Part shown: positions 33,999 through 43,325 of the stretch, piece by piece | How the letters are laid out: each line of letters opens with the position of its first letter | Position numbering within the stretch: position 1 is the first letter of the stretch | NCBI GenBank assembly: GCA_900551705.1 | Contig: URWY01000007.1 | Location: 1 to 51,390 of the forward strand | DNA: 51,390 nt | Source: an uncultured Bacillota bacterium | GTDB lineage: Bacteria > Bacillota > Clostridia > Christensenellales > UBA1242 | Direction of reading: 5' to 3' | The notes under the pieces: model-generated | Database searches by the model: none | What the model was told of the DNA's origin: nothing | Seen by the model: only the letters and a program-made list of their open reading frames with translations | Translations under genes and position numbers: made by a program

Positions 33999-34023
33999 AT
34001 ACAGGTATTTACAGGAGATGCTT

Positions 34024-35940
34024 ATGAAAATCATTTACAATGGAAAAAGCGTTGAAACGTACGCGCAATCAATCAGAGAATACATTAAGGAAAACGAACC
34101 TGCGGACTTTGCAGAATGTTTAGCAGCCAGTGTAAACGGAAAAACCACCGATTTAGGCGCTCCACTTGCTGACGGCATGGAAATTGTTCCACTTACATTT
34201 GCAGATGAAGAAGGCAAAAAAGTATTGTGGCACACAACCAGCCATGTCCTTGCTTATGCGGTTAAGAATTTATATAAAAATGTTAAACTTGCCATTGGCC
34301 CAGCCACTGACGAAGGTTTTTATTATGATTTTGACATTGATGAAGAATTAGACCCAGAGAAAATTGAAGCCGAGATGAAGAAAATCATCAAAGAGAACCA
34401 CAAAGTATATCGCAAGGAGATTTCTCGTGAAGAAGCGTTGAAACTTTTTGCAAGTGAGCCATACAAGGTTGAACTTATTGAGAATTTAGAAGAAAATGCT
34501 GTTATTTCAACATATCAAATTGGTGATTTTGTTGATTTATGTGCTGGTCCTCACCTATACGATTTGTCAAAAATCAAAGCATACATGATTAAGCCAAGCA
34601 CTGGCGCATATTGGCATGGAGATAGCAAAAACAAGATGTTGAAGCGTGTATATGGCATATCGTTCAGAACAAAGGAAGCGTTGGAAGAATATAAAAATCT
34701 TTTGGAGCTTAGAAAGCAACGAGACCACAACAAACTTGGCAGAGATTTGGAACTTTTCACAACTGTTGATTATATTGGACAAGGTTTGCCAATTATGCTT
34801 CCAAAGGGTGCTAAGATTTTGCAAATTCTTCAAAGATTTGTTGAAGACGAAGAATACAAACGCGGTTGGCGTCTAACAATGACACCTGTTATGGCCAAGA
34901 GTGATTTATACAAGATATCTGGCCACTGGGACCATTATCAAGACGGAATGTTCATTTTGGGCAATCCAGAGAAGGACAAAGAAGTATACGCGTTGCGTCC
35001 TATGACCTGCCCATTTCAATATCAAGCATATTTGAACAGACCAAGGAGTTATCGTGACCTACCACTTCGTTACAACGAAACATCAAGGTTATTCCGTAAC
35101 GAAGACAGCGGCGAGATGCACGGACTTATCAGAGTAAGGCAATTCACGCTTTCAGAAGGACATTTGATGTGCACACCAGAGCAACTTGAAGACGAATTTA
35201 AGAGTTGTTTGGAACTTGCGATATTCATGTTAAAGACATTAGACTTATATGAAGACGCGTCATATCGTTTCTCACAATGGGATCCTAACAATAGAGAAAA
35301 ATACATTGGAACAAAAGAACAATGGGACGAAGCACAAGGCACAATGGAGAAAATTCTTAAACACCTTAACATACCTTATGTTGTTGGTATTGGCGAAGCC
35401 GCATTCTATGGACCAAAACTTGACATTCAAATCAAGAATGTATATGGCAAGGAAGACACGCTTATAACGATACAAATTGACCAAATGCTTGCAGAAAAGT
35501 TTGGCATGGAATACACAGATAAAGACGGCAACAAGAAAACGCCAGTTATTATTCACCGTTCAAGTCTTGGTTGTTATGAAAGAACGCTTGCATATTTGAT
35601 TGAAAAAACAGGCGGCAATTTCCCAGTTTGGCTCTCACCTACACAAGTATCAGTTCTTCCAGTTGCAGACAGGCATTTGGAGCGTGCAAAAGAACTTGAA
35701 AACGCATTGAGAGCAGAAAACATCAGAACAGACTTAGACACTCGCAGTGAAAAAGTTGGATATAAAATTCGTGCAGCGCAACTTGAAAAAGTGCCATACA
35801 TGGTTGTTGTTGGCGATAAAGAACTTGAAAGTGATATGCTTAACATCAGAAACAGAAACGGCGACACATTTGAAATGTCACAAGCAGATTTCATTAAGTT
35901 TGTTAAAGAAAAAGACGCAACTCGCGACCTTAAACTATAA
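34024..35940 (+). CDS. thrS: Threonine--tRNA ligase
   Basis: 638 residues from the ATG at 34024, set by AGGAG six bases upstream; the reading could extend 31 codons further but those carry no ThrRS sequence. TGS domain (about 1-62), editing domain with HTTSHVLAYAVK (HxxxH) and DLCAGPH, class II catalytic core (motif 2 RYNETSRLFRNEDSGEMHGL, motif 3 HRSSLGCYERTLAYLIE), and the anticodon-binding domain (from QVSVLPVADRH). Charges tRNA-Thr. Single-gene unit. Confidence 0.97.
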   Translation: MKIIYNGKSVETYAQSIREYIKENEPADFAECLAASVNGKTTDLGAPLADGMEIVPLTFADEEGKKVLWHTTSHVLAYAVKNLYKNVKLAIGPATDEGFYYDFDIDEELDPEKIEAEMKKIIKENHKVYRKEISREEALKLFASEPYKVELIENLEENAVISTYQIGDFVDLCAGPHLYDLSKIKAYMIKPSTGAYWHGDSKNKMLKRVYGISFRTKEALEEYKNLLELRKQRDHNKLGRDLELFTTVDYIGQGLPIMLPKGAKILQILQRFVEDEEYKRGWRLTMTPVMAKSDLYKISGHWDHYQDGMFILGNPEKDKEVYALRPMTCPFQYQAYLNRPRSYRDLPLRYNETSRLFRNEDSGEMHGLIRVRQFTLSEGHLMCTPEQLEDEFKSCLELAIFMLKTLDLYEDASYRFSQWDPNNREKYIGTKEQWDEAQGTMEKILKHLNIPYVVGIGEAAFYGPKLDIQIKNVYGKEDTLITIQIDQMLAEKFGMEYTDKDGNKKTPVIIHRSSLGCYERTLAYLIEKTGGNFPVWLSPTQVSVLPVADRHLERAKELENALRAENIRTDLDTRSEKVGYKIRAAQLEKVPYMVVVGDKELESDMLNIRNRNGDTFEMSQADFIKFVKEKDATRDLKL

Positions 35941-35950
35941 AAAATCACAT

Positions 35951-35981
35951 AAAAAAACCACTCAAACGAGTGGCTTTTTTT
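35951..35981. terminator. Bidirectional terminator, thrS / topA
   Basis: Stem CCACTC/GAGTGG (35958-35963 and 35968-35973), AAAC loop, flanked by seven As and seven Ts. It ends thrS and overlaps the topA stop region. Confidence 0.85.
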
Positions 35982-37986
35982 AATTTTCTTCTGTTTTTTG
36001 GTCTTTTGCTGGGTTTGTCCAAGAATAATATTTGCAGTCTGGGAAACCTGTGCAGCCATAATAGATTTTGCCGTTTTTGGAGCGTTTTACAACAACATCT
36101 TTTCCACATTCTGGGCATTTTCCGACCACTTTTGGCTCATATTTTTTTGCGTTCGGATTTTCCATTTTCATAATATTGTTACAATTAGGGAAATTCGAAC
36201 AGCCCAAAAATTTGCCGTATCTGCCTTCTCGAATTACCATTTTATGTCCGCATTTGTCGCAAACAATATCTGTTTCTTGTGGTGCAACCTTAACTTTTTC
36301 GTAGTTCACCCCTGCTTTTGTTAACAGCCCTGAGAAACTGTTCCAGAAACTTTCAACAACATCTTCCCATTTTTTGCCGTGCTCTGCTATATCGTCAAGT
36401 TTTGACTCCATATCAGCTGTAAATTTGACATTTATAACCTGCTTGAAGAACTTTTCGAGATAATCAGTAACCGCAATGCCAAGTTCAGTTGGAACAAGAT
36501 ATCTGCCCTCGTGTGCAACATAATTTCTTGAAGCAATTGTTGTGATTGTTGCCGCGTATGTTGCAGGTCTGCCAATACCCTTTTCTTCCATTTCTTTAAC
36601 CAAACTTGCTTCGGTAAACCTTGCTGGTGGCTTTGTAAACTTTTGTTCTGTAATCAAATTTCTAAAATCCACAACTTCACCAACTGTGAGTGGCGGTATT
36701 TTGCTTGTATCTTCTTTTTCTTCGGTATAATTTTTATAAATAACCGTAAATCCTGGGAATTCAACAGTTTTACCAATGGCTTTAAAACCGTAATCATTTG
36801 CTTTTATGTCCACATTTACATTGTTATAAATTGCGTCCGCCATTTGGCTTGCCAAAAAGCGTTCGTAAATGAGTTTATACAATTTGAAATTATCTTGCGA
36901 AAGTGACGACATAACAGATGCAGGCGTTCTTGCAATTGAAATAGGTCTAATTGCTTCGTGGGCATCTTGTGCATTTTCTTTTGACTTATAAATGTTTGGT
37001 TTTTCTGGTGCATATTTGTCACCATACTCATTTTTGATAAACTCAATCGCACTTTTTTGAGCATCTGGTGAAACACGAGTGCTATCCGATCTGATATAAG
37101 TAATCAAAGCAACTTTACCCTCGCCTTCAATTTCAACACCTTCATAGAGTTGTTGTGCGCAAGCAGATGTCTTTTTAAGATTCATTCCAAGTTTATTCAA
37201 CGCATCTTGTTGCATTGTGCTTGTTGTAAAAGGTGCTGGTGCGTGTGATTTAGTGGTTGATTTTTTGATGTTAGACACAACATAAGTTGCACCATTCAAA
37301 TCTTTTTTGATTTGTTCTGTTTCTTCGGCGTTATTAACTTTGATTTTCTTGCCATCTTTTGTATTTAAAGCGGCTTTAAACTTGAATTTATCTGCACTTT
37401 TTTCAAGTTCTGCCGCAATGTTCCAATATTCTTCTGGAACAAAGGCTTTTATTTCCCTTTCTCTGTCAACAACAAGTTTTAATGCAACAGATTGAACGCG
37501 GCCAGCGCTAAGTTTTGGCTTAATTCTCTTACAAATAAGTGGAGAAATTTTATAACCCACAATTCTATCAAGCATTCTTCTTGTTTGTTGTGCGTTAACA
37601 AGGTCGAGATTGATAATTCTTGGCTTTGTCAAAGCTTCTGTAACTGCTTTTTTAGAAATTTCATTAAACTCAATTCTGCACTTAGAATTTGGGTCTAAAC
37701 CAAGCAAATATGCAATATGCCAAGAAATTGCTTCCCCTTCTCTATCAGGGTCGGTTGCAAGAAGAACTTCGTCAGCCTTTTTTGCTTTCTTTTTAAGTTC
37801 ATTCACAACTTCAACTTTGTCTGGCATAACTTCATAAGTTGGAGTTATCGTTTTTAAATCTAAACCAAACTCTTTAATAGGTAAATCACGAACATGACCT
37901 TTTGTTGCAAAGACTTCATATCCTGCACCAAGATATTTCTTTAATGTTTCTCTTTTACCTGGACCTTCTATGACTACTAATTTCAT
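35980..37986 (-). CDS. topA: DNA topoisomerase I
   Basis: 668 residues. TOPRIM domain at the start (VIEGPGKRETLKKYLG instead of the common ESPAKAKT; ATDPDREGEAISWH), the active-site Tyr in ALITYIRSDSTRVS (near 297), FTEASLVKEMEEKGIGRPATYA, and two C-terminal four-Cys zinc ribbons (CDKCGHKM, then CPECGKDV). Relaxes negative supercoils. Shine-Dalgarno AAGGAG; follows dprA by 10 bases, an arrangement common in Bacillota. Confidence 0.96.
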   Translation of the reverse strand: MKLVVIEGPGKRETLKKYLGAGYEVFATKGHVRDLPIKEFGLDLKTITPTYEVMPDKVEVVNELKKKAKKADEVLLATDPDREGEAISWHIAYLLGLDPNSKCRIEFNEISKKAVTEALTKPRIINLDLVNAQQTRRMLDRIVGYKISPLICKRIKPKLSAGRVQSVALKLVVDREREIKAFVPEEYWNIAAELEKSADKFKFKAALNTKDGKKIKVNNAEETEQIKKDLNGATYVVSNIKKSTTKSHAPAPFTTSTMQQDALNKLGMNLKKTSACAQQLYEGVEIEGEGKVALITYIRSDSTRVSPDAQKSAIEFIKNEYGDKYAPEKPNIYKSKENAQDAHEAIRPISIARTPASVMSSLSQDNFKLYKLIYERFLASQMADAIYNNVNVDIKANDYGFKAIGKTVEFPGFTVIYKNYTEEKEDTSKIPPLTVGEVVDFRNLITEQKFTKPPARFTEASLVKEMEEKGIGRPATYAATITTIASRNYVAHEGRYLVPTELGIAVTDYLEKFFKQVINVKFTADMESKLDDIAEHGKKWEDVVESFWNSFSGLLTKAGVNYEKVKVAPQETDIVCDKCGHKMVIREGRYGKFLGCSNFPNCNNIMKMENPNAKKYEPKVVGKCPECGKDVVVKRSKNGKIYYGCTGFPDCKYYSWTNPAKDQKTEEN

Positions 37987-37995
37987 TTTTTCTCC

Positions 37996-39099
37996 TTAAA
38001 TTAATTCAATTCGATTGCCGGGAAGTTTTTTGACTATACCCTTGATTTCAAAAATTGTCAAGCAAGAATTTAACTTGCTTGTTGGCAAATTTGTAATTTC
38101 TTGTAACTGTTCAACAGTTTTGCCTTCCAATTTTAATGCGTTTAAAATCATTTGTTCTTCAACTGAAACTTGAATATTTACAGGTTTTACAGATTTTACA
38201 ACATTATTTTTAAACTTTGAAACAATGTCTTCATATCCAAGCACGCAAGCACCTTGCAATGTTCTTATAAGTCTATTTGTTCCCTTGCTCATTGCACTAT
38301 TGATATTCCCAGGCACAACAAAAACTTCTTTTCCCATTTCAAGAGCATATTCTTTTGTGTGAAGTGAACCGCTCTTTTCACCCGCTTCTGTTATCAACAC
38401 TCCTTTTGATAGCCCTGCAATTATTCTATTCCTAAAAGGAAATGTGTATAACGCTGGTTTGGTTGATGGTTTATATTCAGTGATTAGAAGCCCATTTTCT
38501 GCAATTTTTCTTGACAGCTCCTTATTAAATGCTGGATAGATATATTCAAATCCGCTTCCCATAACAGCAATGGTCTTTCCATTATTATCGAGTGCTGTTT
38601 TATGTGCAACCGAGTCTACGCCAGCGGCCATTCCGCTAATTATAACAAAATCGTTTAAAACAAGCCCTTTTGCAAATTGTTCGGTCACAATTTTACCATA
38701 ACTTGTTGGCATTCGTGTTCCAACAATCGCAATTCCATCTTGCTTTAAAAGCGAAACATCACCTTTACAAAACAAAATGTATGGCGGTTGGTCAATTTCT
38801 TTTAAACTTTCTGGATATGTTTCAGAAATGATAGTTACACATTTAATTTCTTGATTATTTAAGTTATTTATGTATGAAGACAAAAAGCCGTTTGAGATTT
38901 TTTCAGAGATATCGTCAAACATGGCTTTTTCATTTATATATTTTTCTATTTGAGAAGAATATTTGTTGAAATTTAAAAGCAAGTCTGAAAAATTTTCTGT
39001 GAGAGAAAAAATTTCTTGTTGCTTTTTATATGTCAAGTCAAAAGCTGAGAAAAATATTATTGCTTGTTCATCTGAATTATAATTCAACACATTCTCCAT
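37996..39099 (-). CDS. dprA: DNA processing protein DprA
   Basis: 367 residues. Extended Rossmann (DNA_processg_A) core: IAIVGTRMPTSYGK, ISGMAAGVDSVAHKTAL, FPFRNRIIAGLSKGVLITEA and EVFVVPGNINSAMSKGTNRLI; a C-terminal winged helix from about 305. DprA loads RecA on single-stranded DNA in transformation. A TTGAAA-16-TAAGAT promoter lies upstream, but no Shine-Dalgarno is seen. Confidence 0.95.
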   Translation of the reverse strand: MENVLNYNSDEQAIIFFSAFDLTYKKQQEIFSLTENFSDLLLNFNKYSSQIEKYINEKAMFDDISEKISNGFLSSYINNLNNQEIKCVTIISETYPESLKEIDQPPYILFCKGDVSLLKQDGIAIVGTRMPTSYGKIVTEQFAKGLVLNDFVIISGMAAGVDSVAHKTALDNNGKTIAVMGSGFEYIYPAFNKELSRKIAENGLLITEYKPSTKPALYTFPFRNRIIAGLSKGVLITEAGEKSGSLHTKEYALEMGKEVFVVPGNINSAMSKGTNRLIRTLQGACVLGYEDIVSKFKNNVVKSVKPVNIQVSVEEQMILNALKLEGKTVEQLQEITNLPTSKLNSCLTIFEIKGIVKKLPGNRIELI

Positions 39100-39171
39100 A
39101 GTTTTATTTCAAAACTAGTTAGTATCTTAACATATAAAACTTTTTTTTCAAAGGAATTTTACCTTTGATTT

Positions 39172-39762
39172 TTATAAAAATATAAACATTAAAATTAAAA
39201 TAATAGTTATAACACTAAGTGATATAATAAGAGCATCTAAAATATGTTTTGCTTTCAAATCATTTTTGATTTCTTCTTTTGACATATATAAATCAGGAAT
39301 GTTAGCCTCTGAATTTTCTGCAACTCTTGTGGCATATTCTGCAAAATTTACATCTTTTTTATCTTTTTGTTCCGCTTGATTTTGATATGTATTTTCTTTT
39401 TTAGACTTTACTTCCGTTTTAGGTTCTTCGTAAGGTTGTCTTCTTGTCTTTTGCTCTTGTGTTTTATGTTCTTCTTGCTTTTTAAAATCTTTTTTAGGTT
39501 CAGTTTTAGCTTTTTTTGACTGCTTTGGCTCGTTTTTTTGTTGCGTGGTTTGGCTTTTAGACTGAGCAAAGCCATTTTTTTCTTTATCAGCCAAAACCTG
39601 TGCGTAGGCAACATTTATCTCTGCTGATTTTTTTGCAGCAAAATTTTTATCACCCAAATATGTGTCTGGGTGATATTTTTTAAGCAAGTTTCTATGCGCA
39701 CTTTTAATTTCTTCTTTTGTGCTTTCTTCTGTTACGCCAAGAATTTTATAATATTTGTTCAT
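39172..39762 (-). CDS. J-domain protein with C-terminal membrane anchor
   Basis: 196 residues from the ATG at 39762, which begins the J domain (MNKYYKILGVTEES). Helices II-III with the HPD motif (KYHPDTY, near residue 32) are intact, so it should stimulate a DnaK-type chaperone. A long charged Gln/Lys/Glu linker (about 65-150) leads to a final membrane segment (ALIISLSVITIILILMFIF) at the very C-terminus, so the J domain faces the cytoplasm. It lies between ftsQ and dprA. No Shine-Dalgarno; promoter close to the ATG. Confidence 0.78.
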   Translation of the reverse strand: MNKYYKILGVTEESTKEEIKSAHRNLLKKYHPDTYLGDKNFAAKKSAEINVAYAQVLADKEKNGFAQSKSQTTQQKNEPKQSKKAKTEPKKDFKKQEEHKTQEQKTRRQPYEEPKTEVKSKKENTYQNQAEQKDKKDVNFAEYATRVAENSEANIPDLYMSKEEIKNDLKAKHILDALIISLSVITIILILMFIFL

Positions 39763-39770
39763 ACAATCAT

Positions 39771-39799
39771 ATTTTATATTAATCAAAACAAAATTGCAA
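39771..39799 (-). promoter_or_regulatory. Promoter of the J-domain gene
   Basis: TTGCAA (39794-39799), 17 bases, TAAAAT (39771-39776) on the minus strand. Eight bases separate the -10 box from the ATG, so the expected leader is about two bases. Confidence 0.6.
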
Positions 39800-39806
39800 T
39801 ATCTTA

Positions 39807-40682
39807 CTACGATTTTTGTTCAATTAAAACTAAATTTTCCCCTTTCTTGTTTGTGTAAACGGTCATCTTATGAGTAGTCAATTTTTCAGGACTTTCAAGC
39901 ATAATTTTTTCATACGCAAAGAGCATATTTGAAACTTTATCTTCCAAATTTTCGCTTGGACACAAAATGAAAATTTCAAAATCATTAAAATCAACAATTT
40001 TTGCCTGCAATGCTGTTTCGCCATTCCTATAATCAATGTAAGTACCAAAAGTTATGCTTTTTGCAAGTGCTTTTAAGTCAACTAAAGTTCTGTTATTAAT
40101 TTGAAAACAATTAAGCAAATTATTTAAAACTTCCTGAGTTTGCTCGCCTAAATTTATACTTTTATTAGAAGAATTTATCGTCAATTCGCTTATATCAAAA
40201 AATTGCCCTTCCGAAAACGCACTTAAATCAAAATCTAGACCAAATAAATCAAGTTTTATAGCGTTTGTGCTAACTGAAATAAAATTTCCTTCATTAATTC
40301 TTAAAACTTTTAATTCGTTATCTAAATAGCAGGTTCGGTTAAGCGAAGTTATTGCGTAAATTTCTTGCCTTTCCGCAATATGAATTATAAATTTATTTGG
40401 CAAAATTGTTTCAATATTTATCACTTTTACATACGGATATTTCTTTTCAATTTTGCTTGTCATTTCATCTTTATTTTTAAAAAATACTGTGCCACCCAAA
40501 TCAATTTCACTTATAATTTGATTTTGCATTTCGTTCGTTATTATTTTATTACCAGTTTCAAATTCAATTTCCACACTTTTAAGCGAAAACAAAGTAAACA
40601 TAAGCACATTAAGCGTTATCAAAAGTGCAACGACAACGCTTAAAACAATTATTAATTTTTTGTGTTTTCTCAAAAATTTCAT
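39807..40682 (-). CDS. ftsQ: Cell division protein FtsQ/DivIB
   Basis: 291 residues. Basic N-terminus, one membrane segment (about 11-33), a POTRA domain (VEIEFETGNKIITNEMQNQI, then YPYVKVINIETILPNKFIIHIAERQEIYAI) and a beta domain with CYLDNELKVLRI. Stabilises the divisome. It directly follows murA (stop TAA overlapping the region of the start), the usual mur-fts link. Confidence 0.8.
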   Translation of the reverse strand: MKFLRKHKKLIIVLSVVVALLITLNVLMFTLFSLKSVEIEFETGNKIITNEMQNQIISEIDLGGTVFFKNKDEMTSKIEKKYPYVKVINIETILPNKFIIHIAERQEIYAITSLNRTCYLDNELKVLRINEGNFISVSTNAIKLDLFGLDFDLSAFSEGQFFDISELTINSSNKSINLGEQTQEVLNNLLNCFQINNRTLVDLKALAKSITFGTYIDYRNGETALQAKIVDFNDFEIFILCPSENLEDKVSNMLFAYEKIMLESPEKLTTHKMTVYTNKKGENLVLIEQKS

Positions 40683-40683
40683 C

Positions 40684-41934
40684 TTAAATTCTTGTAATTT
40701 CTGCCCCTATGCTTGATAGTTGGTTTTCCAGTTGATAATATCCGCGGTCTATATGCCTTACATTGTTTACAGTTGTATAGCCCTCTGCAACAAGCCCTGC
40801 AAGCACAAGTGCAACGCCGCCACGAAGGTCTGTGGCATTCACATCAGCACCATATAACTTCTCAACGCCGTGAACAACCGCAGTTCTGTCTTTAACGGAT
40901 ATTTTTGCGCCCATTTTAACAAGTTCTGGCACATGTTTAAACCTAGATTCAAACAAGTTTTCAACGACCATTGAAGTGCCTTTTGAAATGGACTGCAACG
41001 CTAAAATTTGAGCCTGCAAATCGGTTGGAAAACCTGGATAAGGCGATGTTTCAATTTTATTTATTGCTTTAAGTCGCCCATCTGATTTCAAAGTTAGTAT
41101 ATCATTTTCCAGTTTGATATTGCAAGCAGATTTTTTAACTTTTTCTAGCAATGCAATATTGTCTTCCGCCCTAAAATTTTCAATTTGAATATTTCCACCT
41201 GCCATCATGCCAGCAATCAAGTATGTGCCAGCAATGATTCTGTCTGGCATTGGACTATAAACACCCCCATTCAATTTTTTAACTCCTGTTATTTTTATAA
41301 CACTCGTTCCAGCACCTGAAATCTTTGCTCCAAGCGAATTCAAAAAGTTTGCAAGGTCAATAATTTCGGGTTCTTTCGCAGCATTTATTATCTCCGTTTC
41401 GCCTTTCGTCAACACTGCTGCGAGCATAATATTTTCAGTTGCGCCAACACTTGGGAAGTCCAAATTCACTCGTCCACCACGCATATTTTTCCCATCACAA
41501 GTCAAATAACCGTGCTTGTCAATGATTTTAACATTTAGTGCTTTTAAACCCTTAATATGTAAGTCAATCGGCCTTGCCCCAATTTCACAACCGCCTGGGT
41601 AAGCCACTTTTGCGCGCTTAAACCTTCCAAGTATTGACCCTAAACTGAATATCGAAGACCTTAAAACTGACGCCAAATCTTGCGAGATATTTGATGAAGT
41701 GAGCGATGAACAATCAATTTGCAAGTTTTCATCGCTTTCTTTTACTTTACCACCCAAATTTTCCAAGATTTTACCCATGTTTATAATATCTATGTATTTT
41801 GGACAATCTGTTAAAACAATAGGTTTCTCAGATAAAATACAGCCAGCCAAAATTGGCAAATACGCATTTTTAGCGGAAGTTACTTTGATTGAGCCTTTAA
41901 GTTTCTTTCCGCCTTTAATCAAAAATTTATCCAT
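40684..41934 (-). CDS. murA: UDP-N-acetylglucosamine 1-carboxyvinyltransferase
   Basis: 416 residues from the ATG at 41934, preceded by GGAGAAGG; the ORF opens nine codons earlier without sense. Start DKFLIKGGKKLKGSIKVTSAKNAYLPI; fosfomycin-target Cys in YPGGCEIGARPIDLHIKGL (near 117); late DLRGGVALVLAGLVAEG. First committed step of peptidoglycan synthesis. Promoter candidate TTGCAA-17-TATATC at 42000-42028. Confidence 0.96.
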   Translation of the reverse strand: MDKFLIKGGKKLKGSIKVTSAKNAYLPILAGCILSEKPIVLTDCPKYIDIINMGKILENLGGKVKESDENLQIDCSSLTSSNISQDLASVLRSSIFSLGSILGRFKRAKVAYPGGCEIGARPIDLHIKGLKALNVKIIDKHGYLTCDGKNMRGGRVNLDFPSVGATENIMLAAVLTKGETEIINAAKEPEIIDLANFLNSLGAKISGAGTSVIKITGVKKLNGGVYSPMPDRIIAGTYLIAGMMAGGNIQIENFRAEDNIALLEKVKKSACNIKLENDILTLKSDGRLKAINKIETSPYPGFPTDLQAQILALQSISKGTSMVVENLFESRFKHVPELVKMGAKISVKDRTAVVHGVEKLYGADVNATDLRGGVALVLAGLVAEGYTTVNNVRHIDRGYYQLENQLSSIGAEITRI

Positions 41935-41999
41935 ACCTTCTCCATATTCCATACTATGCAAATGATTTTTGATGAGTTAAAGCAAAGCAAAACGCATAA

Positions 42000-42051
42000 G
42001 ATATATGTGTTACAAAATTTTGTTGCAAAATGACTTTATATTTGTTAATAT
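42000..42051. promoter_or_regulatory. Divergent promoters of murA and the phosphoesterase gene
   Basis: The palindrome TTGCAA (42023-42028) can be the -35 box both ways: minus TATATC (42000-42005) and plus TAATAT (42046-42051), each with a 17-base spacer. The match of the -10 boxes is moderate; a TATAAT at 42049-42054 is an alternative for the plus strand. Confidence 0.5.
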
Positions 42052-42124
42052 AATTTATAAGTGATATTAAATACAAAAATTATAGTCGCACCACTTAAAT
42101 AAATATGATTTTTGTGAGGGAAAA

Positions 42125-43279
42125 TTGAAAACTAAAAGCAAAAAAATTATTTCTTATCTTTTAATAATGCTTTTAATTGCCGCTATGGCAATGATTTTTG
42201 CAGCCTGCAAAGCGAATAACGAAGATTATTCCTATATGATTTCAAATGAGTTTACTCCTGCAAATGTTAGCATTATTGAGAACGACAAATACGACAATAT
42301 CGCTATCAAACTTAACGAAAATCGAGATGTCAAAGTCCTTCAACTTTCAGATATTCACCTTGGCAATGGCGCTATGTCTGTTAAAAAAGACAGAAAAGCC
42401 ATGAACGCCGTTTGTAAACTCATAGAAAACGCAAAACCAGATTTAATCATTTTAACAGGCGATATCGTCTATCCAAACTCCGCATTCACAGGCAGTTCAG
42501 ACAACCTTTCAGCGTTAAAAATCATCATCAATATGATGGAAAAATATAGAACTCCTTGGACAATGTGTTTTGGCAATCACGATGCAGAATATATGGCAGA
42601 TTATGGTAAAAGCGCACTTTGCGACCTTTTGGAAGATGAAAAATATAGTTATTGTCTTTTCAAACGCGGCCCAGACAATATTGGCGGCATGGGAAATCAA
42701 GTTATAAATATCTATAACTCCGATGACACATTCAATTCAAGTATTTTTGTGTTTGATAACGGAGAATACGCAGGAACAACGCAGTCAAGCGGCTACAACC
42801 CTATATCAAACGAACAAACAGTATGGTATAGAAGCGAAATTGAAAAAATGAACGCTGGCGAAGGCAAAACGATTCTTTCTTTTGCATATTTCCATGTTCC
42901 ACTCAAAGAATATAAAATTGCTTGGGATTTATACCGCGACGGCAACAACGCAGTCAAATATGTTTATGGCTGGGCAAACGAAAATGGCGAAAACATCAGT
43001 TCCCCTTCCGAACGCGGCAAGTTCTTTGACACCGCTGTTGAACTCGGAAGCACAAAAGCCATGTTTTGCGGTCATAACCACCTGAACGATTTTTCAATAG
43101 AATACCAAGGTGTAAGGCTTACTTTCACAAAATCAATCGACTACATCGCATACTTTTTGCAAGGAATTGCAAACAAAACTGAACAACGCGGTTCAACAAC
43201 TTTAATTATCAAAGGTTTGGACTCGTCCATGACATCAGATTTTGATATATACAACACAAAATTAACTGATATAGAATAA
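42125..43279 (+). CDS. Calcineurin-like metallophosphoesterase lipoprotein
   Basis: 384 residues from a TTG start (42125) behind GAGGG; no ATG lies near. Lipoprotein signal with lipobox IFAAC (Cys near 28). All five metallophosphoesterase motifs are present: LSDIHLG, ILTGDIVYP, GNHDAEY, a YFHVP His, and FCGHNH. It is an exported phosphoesterase of the DUF/Sia1-like class; the substrate is unknown. Confidence 0.85.
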   Translation: MKTKSKKIISYLLIMLLIAAMAMIFAACKANNEDYSYMISNEFTPANVSIIENDKYDNIAIKLNENRDVKVLQLSDIHLGNGAMSVKKDRKAMNAVCKLIENAKPDLIILTGDIVYPNSAFTGSSDNLSALKIIINMMEKYRTPWTMCFGNHDAEYMADYGKSALCDLLEDEKYSYCLFKRGPDNIGGMGNQVINIYNSDDTFNSSIFVFDNGEYAGTTQSSGYNPISNEQTVWYRSEIEKMNAGEGKTILSFAYFHVPLKEYKIAWDLYRDGNNAVKYVYGWANENGENISSPSERGKFFDTAVELGSTKAMFCGHNHLNDFSIEYQGVRLTFTKSIDYIAYFLQGIANKTEQRGSTTLIIKGLDSSMTSDFDIYNTKLTDIE

Positions 43280-43282
43280 TAA

Positions 43283-43316
43283 AAAAAGACCGTTTTAATT
43301 CGGTCTTATTTTATTA
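43283..43316. terminator. Bidirectional terminator
   Basis: Stem AAGACCG/CGGTCTT (43286-43292 and 43301-43307), A-run on the left, TTATTTTATT on the right. It serves the phosphoesterase gene and the HAD-MazG-membrane protein operon. Confidence 0.8.
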
Positions 43317-43325
43317 ACTATAAGT

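Noticed and set aside
33941..34023. T-box riboswitch before thrS (and before gltX)
   Set aside because: The promoter leaves a leader of about 20 bases, too short for a T-box; no specifier or antiterminator elements are seen.
35574..36059. 161-codon minus-strand frame over the end of thrS
   Set aside because: It is antisense to thrS and the thrS-topA terminator, its protein has no family features, and thrS conservation explains the open frame.
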